The notes below the pieces were generated by a model, which worked only from the letters and a program-made list of their open reading frames with translations, was not told where the DNA came from and made no database searches. Positions 54,149-64,000 of a DNA stretch of 64,000 bases are shown here, in pieces; the stretch's first letter is position 1; every line of letters begins with the position of its first letter. Source of the stretch: Pseudomonadota bacterium (GTDB lineage: Bacteria > Pseudomonadota > Gammaproteobacteria > Pseudomonadales > Oleiphilaceae); the NCBI GenBank assembly GCA_002747395.1, contig PDPE01000030.1:1-64000 (forward strand). The letters run 5' to 3'. The position numbers and the translations under genes are program-made.

Positions 54149-54348
54149 ACTTCATCTCCAACCTGTGTTATCCGCCCCCCGGTTTCAGGACGAAACAGGC
54201 AGCAGAACAAAAAAGTCCAACTCATTCCGGTCGCATTCCATACAAAGCTTGGTACAGGATTAAAATCACACTCATTGTTCATCTACACAGCACACACTTG
54301 AGAATGCTATTATTACAGCCAGCCCCCTGATGGCATCTACTGTAAAAA

Positions 54349-55257
54349 ATGACTCACCCACAATTCAAAATGACTTTTTCCCAAATCCCCATCGGGATTC
54401 GCTACATGATTCTCAGTGCCTTTGGTTTTGCCATCATGGCAGCCTGTGTGAAGTGGGCCAGCAAGAGCGGCATTCCGGTTCTTGAAATTGTCGCTGCCCG
54501 TGCGCTGGTGTCACTGGTGTTGAGTTTTCTTGATGTCAAACGAAAACGCCTGCCACTTTTTGGCCACCGCAAACACCTGCTTGTTGCAAGGGGAGTGGTG
54601 GGCGCCTTTGCTCTCATGTGTGTGTACTACTCCGTTACAACTCTCCCCCTGGCCGAAGCAACTGTTTTACAGTATCTCCACCCGGTCTTTACCGCAATTC
54701 TCGCCCTGTTTCTTTTAAAGGAAAGGCTGCATCTGCCTACCCTGGTCTGTATTGCTTTCAGTTTTATCGGCTTGCTTGTCATCGCCAGGCCAGCCTTTTT
54801 ATTTGGCGATTCAGTTCAGGATTTTTCGATGATCGCGGTCGGCGCAGGTATTTGCGGCGCATTTGGCAGCGCCATTGCCTATGTTCTGGTCAGAAAACTG
54901 AATGAAACCGAAGATCCTTCTGTCATCATTTTCTATTTCCCGATGATCGCCTTGCCCATTTCAGTTCTTTTGCCGGGAGATGATTTTATCATGCCAACAG
55001 GGTGGCAATGGTTCGCCCTGCTATGTGTCGGGATATTTACCCAGATAGGACAAATCGGACTGACCAGATCCATGCAAACGGAAACAGCAGGCAGAGCGAC
55101 GGCCTTTTCCTACTTGCAAGTGGTGTTTTCCGTGTTTCTGGGCTGGTTCTTTTTTGGCGAGATACCCGTGGTGTTTACCTGGGTTGGTGGTGGCTTTATC
55201 CTGTTTGGTGCACTGATTAATATCTTCTGGAGAAAAAGCCCGGTGAACAAGCAGTAA
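54349..55257 (+). CDS. EamA/DMT-family transporter
   Basis: A 302-residue inner-membrane protein of ten helices in two EamA halves: GIRYMILSAFGFAIMAACVK, VVGAFALMCVYYSVTTLPLA, EATVLQYLHPVFTAILALFL, then TAGRATAFSYLQVVFSVFLG and FTWVGGGFILFGALI. This is the RhaT/YdcZ-like metabolite exporter group; substrate unknown. It differs strongly from the other DMT protein near 37 kb, so they are not a local duplication. Monocistronic on present evidence; hemN follows 164 bases later on the same strand. Confidence 0.88.
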   Translation: MTHPQFKMTFSQIPIGIRYMILSAFGFAIMAACVKWASKSGIPVLEIVAARALVSLVLSFLDVKRKRLPLFGHRKHLLVARGVVGAFALMCVYYSVTTLPLAEATVLQYLHPVFTAILALFLLKERLHLPTLVCIAFSFIGLLVIARPAFLFGDSVQDFSMIAVGAGICGAFGSAIAYVLVRKLNETEDPSVIIFYFPMIALPISVLLPGDDFIMPTGWQWFALLCVGIFTQIGQIGLTRSMQTETAGRATAFSYLQVVFSVFLGWFFFGEIPVVFTWVGGGFILFGALINIFWRKSPVNKQ

Positions 55258-55421
55258 AAAACCGGCTTTCTTGCTCGCACCACCATTAAAACCTTACAAT
55301 CAGACCACGAAAGCTTTTTTCGCTATCAGGCATGACGCATCGTCATTGCCAGGCACAAACCGCACTGACAGGCTACACCAATTTTGATGTCGAATGGGCT
55401 AATACCGGGGAGACCAGGATA

Positions 55422-56810
55422 ATGACCACCACCAATGTTCGCTGGAACGCTACCATGATTCGCCGCTACGATCTGGCCGGCCCCAGATACACCTCCTACC
55501 CGACCGCACCCCGGTTTCAGGATAACTACCCGGCATCGGAAGTAGCTGCCGCAGTGGCTCGCAGCAATGCATCCGGTCGCCCCCTGTCACTGTACTTCCA
55601 CATCCCGTTTTGCGATACCATCTGCTATTACTGCGGTTGCAACAAGATCGTCACCGCCAACCATCAACATGCGCAACCCTATCTGGATACGCTATACAGG
55701 GAAATTGCCATGCGTGCGCAGCAGATCAGCCACGACCGACCGGTGCAACAACTCCATTGGGGCGGTGGCACTCCTACCTACATCAGTGATAAACAGAAAA
55801 CACAATTGATGAAAGAAACCCGCCGCCATTTCAATCTGGTTGACGACGACAGCGGTGAATACTCCATCGAGGTACACCCCGGCAGAATGGCAACGGATAC
55901 CATCAGCGTTTTACGGGAACTCGGCTTTAATCGGCTCAGCATGGGAGTGCAGGATTTCAACCCGGATGTACAGAAAGCGGTCAACCGCTACAACAGCTAC
56001 CAGGAAGTCGCTACCCTGGTGAATCGCGCCAGACAGGAAAAATACCACTCTATCAGTATGGACCTGATTTACGGACTGCCGCACCAGACTGTAGAAAGCA
56101 TTGATCGCACTCTGAACCAGATAATCGACCTGAGTCCTGAGCGACTCAGCCTGTTTAACTATGCACACATGCCGCACCTGTTTAAAACCCAGCGCCAGAT
56201 TGACGAAAGCACCCTCCCCGCCCCCCGGGAAAAGCTGGCGATTCTGGAGAACAGTATCAACAAGTTACAAAACGCTGGCTATGTTTATATCGGCATGGAT
56301 CACTTTGCCAAACCCGACGACGCTCTGGCCATCGCACAGCAAAACGGCGAACTGCAGCGCAATTTCCAGGGTTATGCAACCCACGGCAACTGCGACCTGT
56401 TGGCTTTCGGCGTGTCGTCCATCAGCTCCATAGACACTATTTATGTGCAAAATCACAAGACTATTCCCGACTATACAGATGCCATAGACAAGAAGAAGCA
56501 ATTACCTGTTTTTAAAGGTTTGACTCTGACCGCTGACGATCTGCTACGCCGGGCGGTAATTAACCAGCTGATCTGCCATTTTGAACTGGATTTCGAGATG
56601 TTCAATCAGGCATATCAGTTGGATTTCTGTGATTATTTCAGCGAAGCACTGGAAGAACTGCAACCCATGATTGACGACAAACTGGTTGCACGTAACGAAA
56701 CCGGGTTGCAGGTTTCCAATGATGGACGCCTGCTGATACGCCGGATTTGCATGGCATTTGATGCCTATCTGAAAAGCCCGCAGCCGAATGGCTATTCGCG
56801 AATTATTTGA
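55422..56810 (+). CDS. hemN: Oxygen-independent coproporphyrinogen III dehydrogenase
   Basis: A 462-residue radical-SAM enzyme of anaerobic haem synthesis: coproporphyrinogen III to protoporphyrinogen IX. Start at ATG 55422, with AGGATA and GGGGAG upstream; the longer frame has no support. Cys64, Cys68 and Cys71 of HIPFCDTICYYCGCNK bind the 4Fe-4S cluster; further landmarks are YDLAGPRYTSYPTAPRF, LHWGGGTPTYIS, LSMGVQDFNPDVQKAVNR, SMDLIYGLPHQT, and GYATHGNCDLLAFGVSSIS. Length and motifs fit true HemN rather than HemW. No clear FNR/ANR box in the 164 bases upstream. The gene is directly followed by toxin-antitoxin debris. Confidence 0.95.
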   Translation: MTTTNVRWNATMIRRYDLAGPRYTSYPTAPRFQDNYPASEVAAAVARSNASGRPLSLYFHIPFCDTICYYCGCNKIVTANHQHAQPYLDTLYREIAMRAQQISHDRPVQQLHWGGGTPTYISDKQKTQLMKETRRHFNLVDDDSGEYSIEVHPGRMATDTISVLRELGFNRLSMGVQDFNPDVQKAVNRYNSYQEVATLVNRARQEKYHSISMDLIYGLPHQTVESIDRTLNQIIDLSPERLSLFNYAHMPHLFKTQRQIDESTLPAPREKLAILENSINKLQNAGYVYIGMDHFAKPDDALAIAQQNGELQRNFQGYATHGNCDLLAFGVSSISSIDTIYVQNHKTIPDYTDAIDKKKQLPVFKGLTLTADDLLRRAVINQLICHFELDFEMFNQAYQLDFCDYFSEALEELQPMIDDKLVARNETGLQVSNDGRLLIRRICMAFDAYLKSPQPNGYSRII

Positions 56811-56879
56811 GAAAAGACCCGCAATAAAGACATCAAATTGGCAGTTAAACGACTGGCAGGATTGAGGGCAAAAAAATGA
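56811..56879 (+). pseudogene. C-terminal scrap of a HigB/RelE-like toxin gene
   Basis: In the base after the hemN stop, a frame reads EKTRNKDIKLAVKRLAGLRA and then KK-stop. This is the pattern of the last residues of phage-derived Gp49-like/HigB toxins (K-T-x2-x-D/E-I-x-L-A-x-x-R). Its TGA overlaps the ATG of the antitoxin remnant, the usual gene coupling of such modules. The 5' part of the toxin is gone; the hemN stop forms the boundary. Confidence 0.5.
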
Positions 56880-57004
56880 CAGAACAACAATGATTCAATA
56901 GTATTTGGGATGCTATTTCAGACACACCACAAGAATCACTTAGCCTGAAACTCCGGTCACAGTTCATTGCAATACGTGAACGAACGAAACACCAAAGCAC
57001 CTGA
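56876..57004 (+). pseudogene. Broken antitoxin gene (HigA/XRE-like)
   Basis: From ATG 56876 the frame reads MTEQQ, then an in-frame TGA, then FNSIWDAISDTPQESLSLKL and RSQFIAIRE before running into a stop at 57002-57004. (S/N)VWDA-x-x-DTPEEA-x-NLKLRS is the N-terminal signature of HTH_37-type XRE antitoxins. A premature stop and the loss of the helix-turn-helix show that it is dead. Confidence 0.6.
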
Positions 57005-57070
57005 AATACCGCTTACATCCAGTATTTTCAAGGTATCAGACAGGTTATGGAATGTTAAAAAATGTGGAAA

Positions 57071-57147
57071 TGGTCGGGACGGGAGGATTTGAACCTCCGA
57101 CCACATGCACCCCATGCATGTACGCTACCAGACTGCGCTACGCCCCG
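57071..57147 (-). tRNA. tRNA-Pro (anticodon GGG)
   Basis: On the minus strand a 77-base cloverleaf is seen: acceptor CGGGGCG with CGTCCCG, D stem GCGC/GCGT, anticodon stem CATGC/GCATG with loop ATGGGGT (anticodon GGG), T arm GGAGG-TTCAAAT-CCTCC, discriminator A and an encoded CCA end. It lies downstream of the ihfA/merR genes, a position widely conserved in this group. Confidence 0.96.
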
Positions 57148-57293
57148 AAAGGAAACGCCTGAAGACAAAAAGCCTTGTTCCTCAAGCGGGTGAGGATAAT
57201 ACCTCAACTACAGTAAAAAATAAACAGGTTAAACAAGAAATACACGGGCTGAACCGGAAGTGGAGAGGCCGGAAAGCAGCCTTAAATCCAAAC

Positions 57294-57312
57294 CACCCTT
57301 TCATCAAGGGTG
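57294..57312 (-). terminator. Weak terminator at the end of the merR gene
   Basis: CACCCTT (57294-57300) pairs with AAGGGTG (57306-57312); on the minus strand the stem is followed by GGTTTGGATTT. It overlaps the stop codon of the merR gene, and the T-tract is poor. Confidence 0.45.
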
Positions 57313-57663
57313 ATTCAACACCTCCAGAACCTGCTCCAATTCGGCGATCATTTGACGAATCAGCTGCTTATACTGGCTGGAATCGTCTTTTGCCTCACTA
57401 CCATTCAGCTTCTGTTTGGCTCCACCTATGGTATATCCCTGTTCATACAACAGGCTTCTTATCTGACGAATGGTTAACACATCCTGTTGCTGATAATAGC
57501 GACGGTTACCTCGTCGCTTTACCGGCGCCAATTGCGGAAACTCCTGTTCCCAATATCTGAGAACATGAGCTTTCACACTACATAGATCACTTACTTCACC
57601 TATTGTGAAATAACGTTTGCCCGGTATCGGCGGCAATTCATCATTGTGACTGGGTTCCAGCAT
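57304..57663 (-). CDS. MerR-family regulator next to ihfA
   Basis: A 119-residue regulator; ATG overlaps the end of ihfA by 23 bases. The MerR-type winged helix is clear: [70 protein letters not shown]. The coiled-coil tail is short and there is no cysteine for metal sensing. The placement directly behind ihfA and before tRNA-Pro is conserved in pseudomonads; the target is unknown (the pattern resembles MlrA-like regulators). Confidence 0.9.
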   Translation of the reverse strand: MLEPSHNDELPPIPGKRYFTIGEVSDLCSVKAHVLRYWEQEFPQLAPVKRRGNRRYYQQQDVLTIRQIRSLLYEQGYTIGGAKQKLNGSEAKDDSSQYKQLIRQMIAELEQVLEVLNHP

Positions 57664-57955
57664 ACGCTTCTACTTTCGCTTTTAGTTTTTGTCCTGGTCG
57701 AAAAGTAACAACTCTTCGCGCTGATATTGGAATTTCCTCACCCGTTTTCGGATTACGGCCCGGTCGCTGTTTCTTATCGCGGAGGTCAAAGTTTCCAAAG
57801 CCGGACAGTTTTACCTGTTCATTATGGCTCAGAGCATTTCTGATTTCATCAAAGAAAGCCTCAACCAGCTCCTTTGCCTCCCGTTTGTTCAAGCCGACCT
57901 CTTCGTACAGACATTCTGCCATATCTGCTTTTGTTAACGCCCCCGTACCTTCCAC
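57641..57955 (-). CDS. ihfA: Integration host factor alpha subunit
   Basis: A 104-residue DNA-bending protein that works with IhfB. I take the GTG at 57955 as start because GGAGG lies nine bases upstream and this gives the normal length ([20 protein letters not shown]); an earlier frame would add 18 non-conserved residues. The DNA-binding arm is intact: [40 protein letters not shown]. It follows pheT (52-base gap) in the pheST-ihfA operon, a classic gammaproteobacterial arrangement. Confidence 0.96.
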   Translation of the reverse strand: MEGTGALTKADMAECLYEEVGLNKREAKELVEAFFDEIRNALSHNEQVKLSGFGNFDLRDKKQRPGRNPKTGEEIPISARRVVTFRPGQKLKAKVEAYAGTQSQ

Positions 57956-58005
57956 TGTTATGAACCTCCAATTGGCCAAATTACCTATCACAAGGCCAAA
58001 GTCCG

Positions 58006-60378
58006 TCAACTCCTCAAAGTTGCATTGAATCTGGTTTCCAACGCAACGATAACACCGTTAAACAAGTCCAGCACTTCTTCGTCATTCAAGGTGCGCTTCG
58101 GGTGTTGCCAGGTAATACCAATGGCCAAACTTTTTTGATCCGGTTCAATTCCCTCCCCCTGGTAATTATCAAAAACCAGAATATCCGATAACCAATCTCC
58201 GGCAGTTTGCTTGATTACGGACTCGACTTCGGAATACTGAACCTGCCTATCTACAATGATAGCCAAATCTCGGCGAACTTCCGGAAATTTTGAAAATTCT
58301 TTAAATATTGGCAGCTTACCATTGTCTAACAGATCCAAGTCTAGCTCAAAAATGAACACAGAACCATTTAATTGCAATTTTTTATACAAACCGGGATGAA
58401 GCGCACCCACATAGCCAAAGATCGTGCCCCCCTTTGAAATGGCAGCACACTGGCCGGGGTGCATCGCTTCATGGGCGGCTTTCTCGAAGGAGAAGCCTCC
58501 ACCCAGCAGGGTTAATAGCGATTCCAGGTCTGCTTTCGCATCATAAAAGTCGAAGTTTACCTTATCCAGGTTCCAGGCTTCCTTGTATCTGCGACCTGCC
58601 AGAATGCCACCCAACGCCGGTTTCTGGGTAATTTCACCTTTCTCGCTGTGAAAAGTCAGGCCGGTTTCAATAAACTTGAGCCGCGTTTGTTGCCGGTTTT
58701 GATTATAGGACACCGCTTTGGCAAGCCCTGGCCACAGGGAAGTTCTCATCACCGACATATCAGCAGAAATGGGATTGGCCAACGCTATGCCCTCAAAACC
58801 GGGATTAAGCGCCTCCTGGGATTCGGGTTCGACAAAACTGTAGGTCACAACCTCCTGATAGCCTCTTGAGATCAGATGGTCTACCACTCGCTCAACCGGC
58901 GTGCTCGTCTCAACGGTTTCGGTAAGCGACAAGCTGCCCACCGGCTCTGTCACCGGCAGGTTGTTATAACCAAAGATACGTCCGACCTCCTCAATCAGAT
59001 CCGCTTCTATGGAAATATCGAACCGGTGCGCCGGAACGGTCACTTCAATCCCGTCTTTAATCAACTTGCTTGCGACCAGGCCAAGCCGGGCAAGAATTTC
59101 CTCAATTTCGGTTTTATCTATTTCAACACCCAGCAGAGAGTGCACCTTTTCATAGCGCAACCTGACTACTCTTTTTCCGGGGAGATGATCCTTGTCTGAT
59201 TTGACAATGACAGGTCCCGGCTTGCCCCCCACTATATCCAGCAAAAGCTGTGTCGCCCTCTCTATGGCAATGGCCTGCAGTTTATGGTTCACACCACGCT
59301 CAAAGCGGTGTGAAGAATCAGTGTGCAAACCGTAGCTCCGCGCCTTTCCGGCAATCACCAAAGGATTAAAAAACGCACTCTCCAGGAAAATATCCTGAGT
59401 CTTTTCATTTACGCCGGTACTGCTGCCGCCCATGATACCCGCTATCGCAATGGCCTGTTTTTCATCGGCAATCACCAGAGTGTCATCACGCAACTCAACT
59501 TCCTGACCGTCCAGCAACTCCAGTTTTTCATTCGGCTTTGCCATCCTCACATCTATGCCGCCAGAAAGCAGACTCAGATCGAAAGCATGCATGGGCTGAC
59601 CCAATTCCATCATAATAAAATTCGTCACGTCGACGACGGGATCAATACTTCGAACACCACAGCGACGAAGTTTTTCTTTCATCCACAACGGGGTTTTGGC
59701 AGAAACATTGACCCCCTTTATGACCCGCCCGACATACTTTGGGCAAGCCTGAGGAGCAGACAGGATCACACCAAAGGTATCATCAACTTCAGAGGCAACT
59801 GGCGGGAAAGGCTCAAGCGCCAATGTTTGCTTGTTGAGCACGGCCACTTCACGAGCCAAACCAACGAGAGACAGGCAGTCACTTCTGTTGGGAGTCAAAT
59901 CCACTTCAATCACAGAATCATCCAGGTTCATGTATTCCCTGAAGTCTTTGCCTGAAGGCGCATCAGAGGATAATTCCATAATCCCGTCCGAGCTGTCCGA
60001 CAGGCCAAGCTCTGATTCGGCACAGAGCATCCCGGCCGATTCCACACCTCTGATTTTGGCTTTTTTGATTGTAAAATCACCTGGCAATACAGCTCCCACC
60101 ATGGCAAAGGGGACTTTTAACCCGGCTCGAACATTTGGTGCCCCGCAAACCACCTGATACCCGGTTTGCCCATCAGACACCTGACAAACACTCAGTTTAT
60201 CCGCATCCGGATGCTTTTCAGCCGATAACACCTCCCCGACAATAACCCCGTGAAACGGCCCGGCAACAGGTTCAACACCATCGACTTCCAGACCGGCCAT
60301 AGTAATCTGCTGCACTAACTCCTGTGTATCCAGCTCCGGATTAACCCACTCTCTTAGCCACTGTTCGCTAAATTTCAT
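58006..60378 (-). CDS. pheT: Phenylalanyl-tRNA synthetase beta subunit
   Basis: A 790-residue subunit of the alpha2-beta2 PheRS. Domains in order: tRNA-binding EMAP-like domain near the N-terminus ([40 protein letters not shown]), the B3/B4 editing domain, B5, the inactive synthetase-like core and the C-terminal anticodon-binding FDX-ACB domain ([40 protein letters not shown]). Length is standard. Start [20 protein letters not shown] is the conserved beginning. It lies 71 bases after pheS and 50 bases before ihfA. Confidence 0.97.
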   Translation of the reverse strand: MKFSEQWLREWVNPELDTQELVQQITMAGLEVDGVEPVAGPFHGVIVGEVLSAEKHPDADKLSVCQVSDGQTGYQVVCGAPNVRAGLKVPFAMVGAVLPGDFTIKKAKIRGVESAGMLCAESELGLSDSSDGIMELSSDAPSGKDFREYMNLDDSVIEVDLTPNRSDCLSLVGLAREVAVLNKQTLALEPFPPVASEVDDTFGVILSAPQACPKYVGRVIKGVNVSAKTPLWMKEKLRRCGVRSIDPVVDVTNFIMMELGQPMHAFDLSLLSGGIDVRMAKPNEKLELLDGQEVELRDDTLVIADEKQAIAIAGIMGGSSTGVNEKTQDIFLESAFFNPLVIAGKARSYGLHTDSSHRFERGVNHKLQAIAIERATQLLLDIVGGKPGPVIVKSDKDHLPGKRVVRLRYEKVHSLLGVEIDKTEIEEILARLGLVASKLIKDGIEVTVPAHRFDISIEADLIEEVGRIFGYNNLPVTEPVGSLSLTETVETSTPVERVVDHLISRGYQEVVTYSFVEPESQEALNPGFEGIALANPISADMSVMRTSLWPGLAKAVSYNQNRQQTRLKFIETGLTFHSEKGEITQKPALGGILAGRRYKEAWNLDKVNFDFYDAKADLESLLTLLGGGFSFEKAAHEAMHPGQCAAISKGGTIFGYVGALHPGLYKKLQLNGSVFIFELDLDLLDNGKLPIFKEFSKFPEVRRDLAIIVDRQVQYSEVESVIKQTAGDWLSDILVFDNYQGEGIEPDQKSLAIGITWQHPKRTLNDEEVLDLFNGVIVALETRFNATLRS

Positions 60379-60449
60379 TGTTCTTCCGCTATATTCAAAA
60401 AATTAATTAACCGATATTCTGCCATCAAGGCAAATACACCCCTGTGCGA

Positions 60450-61511
<1,062 letters not shown>

Positions 61512-61547
61512 TCAGTTTTACTTTATACGCAGGCCTGAAAGGCAGCC

Positions 61548-61588
61548 CCTGAAAAAAACACCCTGAAAAAACCGTCCTGAAAAAAATA
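61548..61588. repeat. Three tandem units of CCTGAAAAAA type
   Basis: CCTGAAAAAAACA (61548-61560), CCCTGAAAAAACCG (61561-61574) and TCCTGAAAAAAATA (61575-61588), with a weaker GCCTGAAAGGCA before them. On the minus (transcribed) strand each copy contributes a run of six or seven T behind the pheS leader hairpin. Confidence 0.75.
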
Positions 61589-61615
61589 GGGGAAGAGCTT
61601 TCGCCCTCCCCCTAT
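61580..61615 (-). terminator. Terminator/attenuator between rplT and pheS
   Basis: On the minus strand ATAGGGGGAGGGC (complement of 61603-61615) pairs with GCTCTTCCCCTAT (complement of 61586-61598) around GAAA, then TTTTTT. It ends the thrS-infC-rpmI-rplT message or acts as the attenuator of pheST. A ten-codon frame, MRQIFSLGYI (61648 to 61616), ends right on the hairpin and could be a leader peptide. Confidence 0.85.
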
Positions 61616-61672
61616 TCAGATATATCCCAAAGAAAATATCTGTCGCATAATCGACCGGTACAGGGCTCCGCT

Positions 61673-62029
61673 TTAGGCCAAAGCGGCTTTTGCCTGTTCT
61701 ACGATCGCTGCAAATGCCTGCTTTTCGTTCATCGCCAGATCAGCGAGAACCTTTCGGTCAATCTCGACATTCGATTTTTTCAGACCTGCAATCAAACGGC
61801 TGTACGACAGGCCATTCAATCTCGCACCGGCATTGATTCGGGCAATCCAGAGCGCTCTGAACTGACGCTTGCGCTGACGACGGTCACGATACGCATATTG
61901 GCCTGCTTTGATTACCGCCTGTTTCGCTACTCGAAACACCCGGCTACGCGCACCGTAATAACCTTTTGCTTGTTTAAGAATTTTCTTGTGACGGGCACGA
62001 GCCACGACACCACGTTTTACTCTAGGCAT
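61673..62029 (-). CDS. rplT: Ribosomal protein L20
   Basis: 118 residues, full length and conserved throughout: [81 protein letters not shown]20 is essential for early 50S assembly and represses rpmI-rplT translation in E. coli. AAGGAT precedes the ATG. It follows rpmI by 57 bases. Confidence 0.98.
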   Translation of the reverse strand: MPRVKRGVVARARHKKILKQAKGYYGARSRVFRVAKQAVIKAGQYAYRDRRQRKRQFRALWIARINAGARLNGLSYSRLIAGLKKSNVEIDRKVLADLAMNEKQAFAAIVEQAKAALA

Positions 62030-62086
62030 AAATAATCCTTCCTGACAAATCTTGTTTAACTAGGAACCTGTTTACCAACCGGTGTG

Positions 62087-62278
62087 TTACTTGCGAAGCA
62101 TGCGATTGACCGATGGCACATCCGCCGCCGCAATCTGCTTGCATCCCCTGAGTTGACGCTTACGCTTGGTGGGCTTCTTGGTCAAAATATGACTGGTGAA
62201 GGACTGTTTGTGCTTGTAACCATTTGCTGTTTTTTTAAAGCGTTTTGCAGCACCGCTTTTGGTTTTCATCTTGGGCAT
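62087..62278 (-). CDS. rpmI: Ribosomal protein L35
   Basis: 63 residues with the conserved sequence [45 protein letters not shown]. Start ATG 62278 has GGAG nine bases upstream; a longer in-frame extension is not part of the gene. It lies between infC and rplT, as in most bacteria. Confidence 0.97.
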   Translation of the reverse strand: MPKMKTKSGAAKRFKKTANGYKHKQSFTSHILTKKPTKRKRQLRGCKQIAAADVPSVNRMLRK

Positions 62279-62387
62279 ACTGATCCACTCCGCATTTTCA
62301 GTTTTATATAGTGACAAACCATCGTTACCTGCGACAAATCTGTTACACCGGCTTTCCGTGTACAAATTTGCACCAGGCAAAGAGTCA

Positions 62388-62924
62388 CTACTTCTTCTTT
62401 TTAGGGGCTATTACCATCATGGCCTGCCGACCTTCCATCTTCGGCTTCTGCTCGATAGTGCCGTACTCTTCCAGGTCTTTTTCGACCCTTTCAAGCAACC
62501 CGATACCGAGCTCCTGATGTGCCATTTCCCGACCGCGAAAGCGAATCGTTACCTTGGCCTTATCCCCCTGTTCAAGGAAACGTATCAGGTTGCGTAGTTT
62601 TACCTGATAATCCCCTTCTTCCGTCCCTGGTCGCAACTTGATTTCCTTAACCTGAGACTGCTTTTGCTTTTTTCTGGCCGCCGCCTTTTGCTTCTTCTCT
62701 TCAAAGATTTTCTTGCCGTAATCCATGACCTTGCAAACCACCGGATCAGAATCCGCGATTTGCACCAGGTCAAGTGATTCCTTAGACGCCATTTCAAGGG
62801 CTTCAGACAACGGGACTATTCCGACCTGCCCCCCGTCACTGGAAATCAACCTGACTTCCTGAGCGGTAATTGCTTCGTTTACCGGGTTTCTACCACCTTT
62901 GCCTGCTTGGTTATTGCGCTTAAT
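62388..62924 (-). CDS. infC: Translation initiation factor IF-3 with AUU start
   Basis: 178 residues. The true start is an ATT at 62924 (complement of 62922-62924), seven bases behind GGAG: reading gives (M)[40 protein letters not shown], and the full IF-3 N- and C-domains ([56 protein letters not shown]). An ATG-type start further in would cut the N-domain. IF-3 rejects AUU, so this start gives autoregulation, as known in E. coli. The start is two bases behind the thrS stop. Confidence 0.96.
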   Translation of the reverse strand: MKRNNQAGKGGRNPVNEAITAQEVRLISSDGGQVGIVPLSEALEMASKESLDLVQIADSDPVVCKVMDYGKKIFEEKKQKAAARKKQKQSQVKEIKLRPGTEEGDYQVKLRNLIRFLEQGDKAKVTIRFRGREMAHQELGIGLLERVEKDLEEYGTIEQKPKMEGRQAMMVIAPKKKK

Positions 62925-62926
62925 TT

Positions 62927-64000
62927 TTATATCTCCGATTCAATACGGCCTTTTTTCGAGCATTCTTTGGCTAGAAACTCCCTCAACGCATCTAACGACA
63001 TAGTGCCGAGGTCTTCGCCACGCCGGGTTCGAACGGCCACAGTTCCATTTTCAACTTCCTTGTCGCCAACCACGACAAGAAAAGGTATTTTGTTTATTGT
63101 GTGCTCGCGAATTTTAAAGCCGATCTTCTCGTTTCTCAAGTCCGTATTGACTCTATATCCGTCATTTTGCAATATTTCTGCGATTTTTTGACAATATTCA
63201 CTCTGTTTGTCAGTAATATTGAGGACAGCAACCTGTTTGGGAGCCAGCCAGAAAGGAAATGCACCTTCATAGTTTTCAATCAGGATTCCGACAAATCGCT
63301 CAAAAGAACCCAGTATCGCTCTGTGTAGCATGACAGGGGTCTGCCGACTCTGATCATCAGACACATATTGCGCATTCAACCTGCCAGGCATCGAGAAATC
63401 CACCTGAATCGTGCCACACTGCCATACCCGGCCGATACAGTCTTTAAGTGAAAACTCGATTTTAGGGCCATAAAAAGCGCCTTCGCCCGGCAACAATTCC
63501 CAATCAAGCCCCTTGTTGTTCAGCGCCTCTTCCAGAGCCGCCTCGGACCGATCCCATATATCATCACTACCCACTCTTTTCTCCGGGCGGGTAGACAGTT
63601 TCAGCAGGATATCCTCAAAGCCGAAGTCTTTATAGACCTCAAAAAGCAAGTCGATAAACACGGAAACCTCTTCCTGCATCTGGGCTTCTGTACAGAAAAT
63701 ATGGGCATCATCCTGAGTAAAGTTTCTGACCCTCATTAATCCATGCAGTGTTCCCGAAGGCTCATTTCGGTGGCAGGAACCAAATTCAGCCAGTCGCAAC
63801 GGCAGGTCTTTGTGGCTTTTCAACCCCTGGTTGAAAATTTGAATATGACAGGGGCAATTCATAGGCTTGATCGCATAGTCACGGCTCTCGGAAAAAGTGG
63901 TAAACATCATATCACCAAACTTGTCCCAGTGACCTGACCTTTCCCAGAGAGACCGGTCAACCATCTGCGGTGTATTCACCTCCTGGTAACCATTGCGATT
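62927..64000 (-). CDS. thrS: Threonyl-tRNA synthetase (3' part)
   Basis: The last 358 residues of the class II synthetase; the frame continues past the right edge ([20 protein letters not shown]). Seen: motif 2 region with [37 protein letters not shown], zinc-site residues (Cys in [10 protein letters not shown], His and His), motif 3 ([20 protein letters not shown]), and the anticodon-binding domain ([40 protein letters not shown]). It charges tRNA-Thr; in E. coli the mRNA leader is autoregulated, but that part is outside the window. Confidence 0.97.
   Translation of the reverse strand, partial: NRNGYQEVNTPQMVDRSLWERSGHWDKFGDMMFTTFSESRDYAIKPMNCPCHIQIFNQGLKSHKDLPLRLAEFGSCHRNEPSGTLHGLMRVRNFTQDDAHIFCTEAQMQEEVSVFIDLLFEVYKDFGFEDILLKLSTRPEKRVGSDDIWDRSEAALEEALNNKGLDWELLPGEGAFYGPKIEFSLKDCIGRVWQCGTIQVDFSMPGRLNAQYVSDDQSRQTPVMLHRAILGSFERFVGILIENYEGAFPFWLAPKQVAVLNITDKQSEYCQKIAEILQNDGYRVNTDLRNEKIGFKIREHTINKIPFLVVVGDKEVENGTVAVRTRRGEDLGTMSLDALREFLAKECSKKGRIESEI

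Noticed and set aside
55258..55421. FNR/ANR box upstream of hemN
   Set aside because: No TTGAT-N4-ATCAA-like site could be found.

Overview
The window is chromosomal DNA of a gammaproteobacterium, most likely a marine or aquatic relative of the Pseudomonadales/Oceanospirillales. Reasons: the long Pseudomonas-type isocitrate lyase, DbpA, GlpR, the TIGR02647 and DUF2069 families, the divergent purL/mltF pair, the order thrS-infC-rpmI-rplT-pheS-pheT-ihfA-merR-tRNA-Pro, and the AUU start of infC. No plasmid, phage or CRISPR signature was seen. I assign no species.

Layout. 1-2.7 kb is accessory and eroded: a partial Cache-type sensor, a FhuF-like siderophore-iron reductase starting directly on the T-tract of a hairpin, a fragment of a DUF445 gene and a fragment of an IS3-type transposase. 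2.8-8.6 kb holds a DUF2069 protein, an orphan GspE/PilB-type ATPase, a LolA-like periplasmic protein, aceA, and a protein with an ADP-ribosyltransferase-like N-terminus. 8.9-18.5 kb is a three-gene secreted-protein locus: a beta-helix protein, a 2477-residue multidomain metalloprotease ending in a dockerin, and a PEP-CTERM protein carrying a cohesin domain. This looks like a matched protease and surface receptor. 18.8-22.3 kb has a GST, a Cache-HAMP protein with no output domain, and a pseudo-receiver protein.

22.4-42.9 kb is mostly housekeeping: purL, mltF, recX, a DUF349 protein, a ComFB-like protein, a nitronate monooxygenase, a lipoprotein, dbpA, TIGR02647, a DMT exporter, glpK divergent from glpR, and an RstAB-like two-component system. 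43.2-49.9 kb is a tightly packed six-gene operon: 2-TM protein, TelA, DUF4178, lipoprotein, DUF350, and an aminopropyltransferase fused to membrane helices. It is probably an envelope-stress module coupling polyamine chemistry to the membrane, and is the second main point of interest. 50.3-56.8 kb carries small regulators, a 2OG-Fe(II) oxygenase with a MarR regulator, a DMT transporter and hemN. Immediately after hemN lies a decayed toxin-antitoxin pair next to tRNA-Pro(GGG). 57-64 kb is the translation/IHF cluster, running off the right edge inside thrS.

A structural theme crosses the whole window: intergenic DNA repeatedly contains short tandem duplications (period about 9-21 bp, two or three copies), found at more than ten separate places.
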